This document shows, one piece after another, positions 63,543 to 64,000 of a DNA stretch of 64,000 nucleotides. The number at the start of each line of letters is the position of its first letter. Position 1 is the first letter of the stretch. The notes under the pieces were generated by a model. The model was given only the letters and a program-made list of their open reading frames with translations. It was not told the origin of the DNA and made no database searches. The DNA is from Streptomyces sp. ICC1 (GTDB taxonomy: Bacteria > Actinomycetota > Actinomycetes > Streptomycetales > Streptomycetaceae). Position numbers and translations under genes: made by a program. The stretch lies in the NCBI RefSeq assembly GCF_003287935.1, contig NZ_CP030287.1, forward strand, positions 7,634,869-7,698,868, given 5' to 3'.

Positions 63543-64000
63543 ATGTCTAACGATCTCGGTTTCACGTGCTCGTGCTGCGGCGAACACCACGCAGAGCTCC
63601 CCATGAGCTACTCGGCCATGGCCCCCGACGTCTGGGATCCCAGCTTCGAGAGCGATCCGGACAGCATGCTGTCGTCCGACCAGTGCGTGATCAAGGGCCA
63701 GCACTTCTTCATCAGGGGCCTGATCGAGATACCCGTACACGGCGGCCAGGACGTCTTCTCCTGGGGCGTCTGGATCTCTCTGAGCAGGGACAACTTCGCC
63801 CGTGCGGTCGAGGTGTGGGACGCGGAGGGCCGTGAGGCCGAGAAGCCGTACTTCGGCTGGCTCAGCACCGAGCTCGCGCTCTACTCCGAGAGCACCACCG
63901 ACCTGAAGACCAACGCCCACACGCGACCGGTCGGCAAGCGCCCCTCCATCGAGCTGGAGCCGACCGACCACCCGCTCGCCGTCGAACAGCGCACCGGGAT
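63543..64000 (+). CDS. DUF2199 protein, 3' end beyond the window
   Basis: The frame is open from ATG 63543 to the window end, 152 codons. It has the DUF2199 plan: FTCSCCGEHHAELP (zinc-ribbon-like), QCVIKGQHFFIRGLIEIPV, FSWGVWISLS, PYFGWLSTEL and a conserved ELEPTDHPLAVEQRTGI segment near the end of the visible part. DUF2199 proteins are small cytoplasmic proteins of unknown function. No strong ribosome site is seen; the upstream gene is the divergent PadR regulator. Confidence 0.85.
   Translation, partial: MSNDLGFTCSCCGEHHAELPMSYSAMAPDVWDPSFESDPDSMLSSDQCVIKGQHFFIRGLIEIPVHGGQDVFSWGVWISLSRDNFARAVEVWDAEGREAEKPYFGWLSTELALYSESTTDLKTNAHTRPVGKRPSIELEPTDHPLAVEQRTG

Overview
The window is GC-rich, densely coding actinobacterial DNA with strong third-position G/C bias, many GTG starts and many ATGA/GTGA stop-start overlaps. 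The gene set (Methyltransf_19/DUF574 methyltransferase, SCO6880-family membrane protein, DUF317 proteins, DUF7848 protein, XRE/TPR regulator) points to a Streptomyces chromosome. No rRNA or CRISPR array is seen. The only tRNA is tRNA-Leu(GAG) near 56.1 kb.

Layout. 0-5.4 kb: glycine/serine metabolism (gcvT end, gcvH, glyA, an amino-acid permease, sdaA), closed by strong hairpins. 5.7-6.0 kb: a small secreted protein. 6.45-14.66 kb: an accessory block with four DUF317 proteins, a TraG/VirD4-like conjugation ATPase and five unrecognised proteins, but no integrase, relaxase or replication gene; it looks like part of an actinomycete conjugative element. 14.6-25.3 kb: a His/Gly/Asn-rich secreted protein, a SAM methyltransferase overlapping a PAS-GGDEF-EAL protein, a LysR regulator divergent from an sdhCAB operon, a pentapeptide-repeat protein with a probable N-terminal frameshift, a small secreted protein and a secreted collagen-like protein.

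25.7-31.7 kb: a T4SS-like membrane gene cluster (small two-helix protein, anchored protein, large membrane protein, SCO6880-family protein, VirB4-like ATPase). Its last gene looks like a VirD4-type coupling protein cut off after its N-terminal membrane segments. From there to 39.99 kb lies an island: a CysK-like enzyme with an MFS exporter, then His-rich secreted or membrane proteins, a DUF305 lipoprotein, a BNR-repeat lipoprotein and a DUF4396 protein behind a CsoR-like operator, which suggests copper or metal handling. The right edge of the island runs directly into the last 42 codons of ssuA. Intact ssuB, ssuC and a sirohydrochlorin chelatase gene follow, so the island has cut into both flanking operons.

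42.7-45.8 kb: an XRE/TPR regulator opposite a run of tightly coupled small genes, with a repeated TGCYACTAG motif. 45.9-48.3 kb: a ketopantoate-reductase-like gene, an aldo/keto reductase and a truncated SMI1/KNR4-like gene. At 48,305-48,337 the sequence closely matches the Nextera/Tn5 adapter, so the join between the SMI1-like gene and the following oligopeptide ABC operon (48.4-53.7 kb) may be an assembly artefact. 53.9-64 kb: a Tat-exported agmatine-deiminase-like enzyme, two paralogous PNPOx-family proteins flanking tRNA-Leu, an EamA transporter and a MocR regulator, two more EamA transporters, an SRPBCC protein, an autoregulation-type PadR regulator and a DUF2199 protein that runs off the end.
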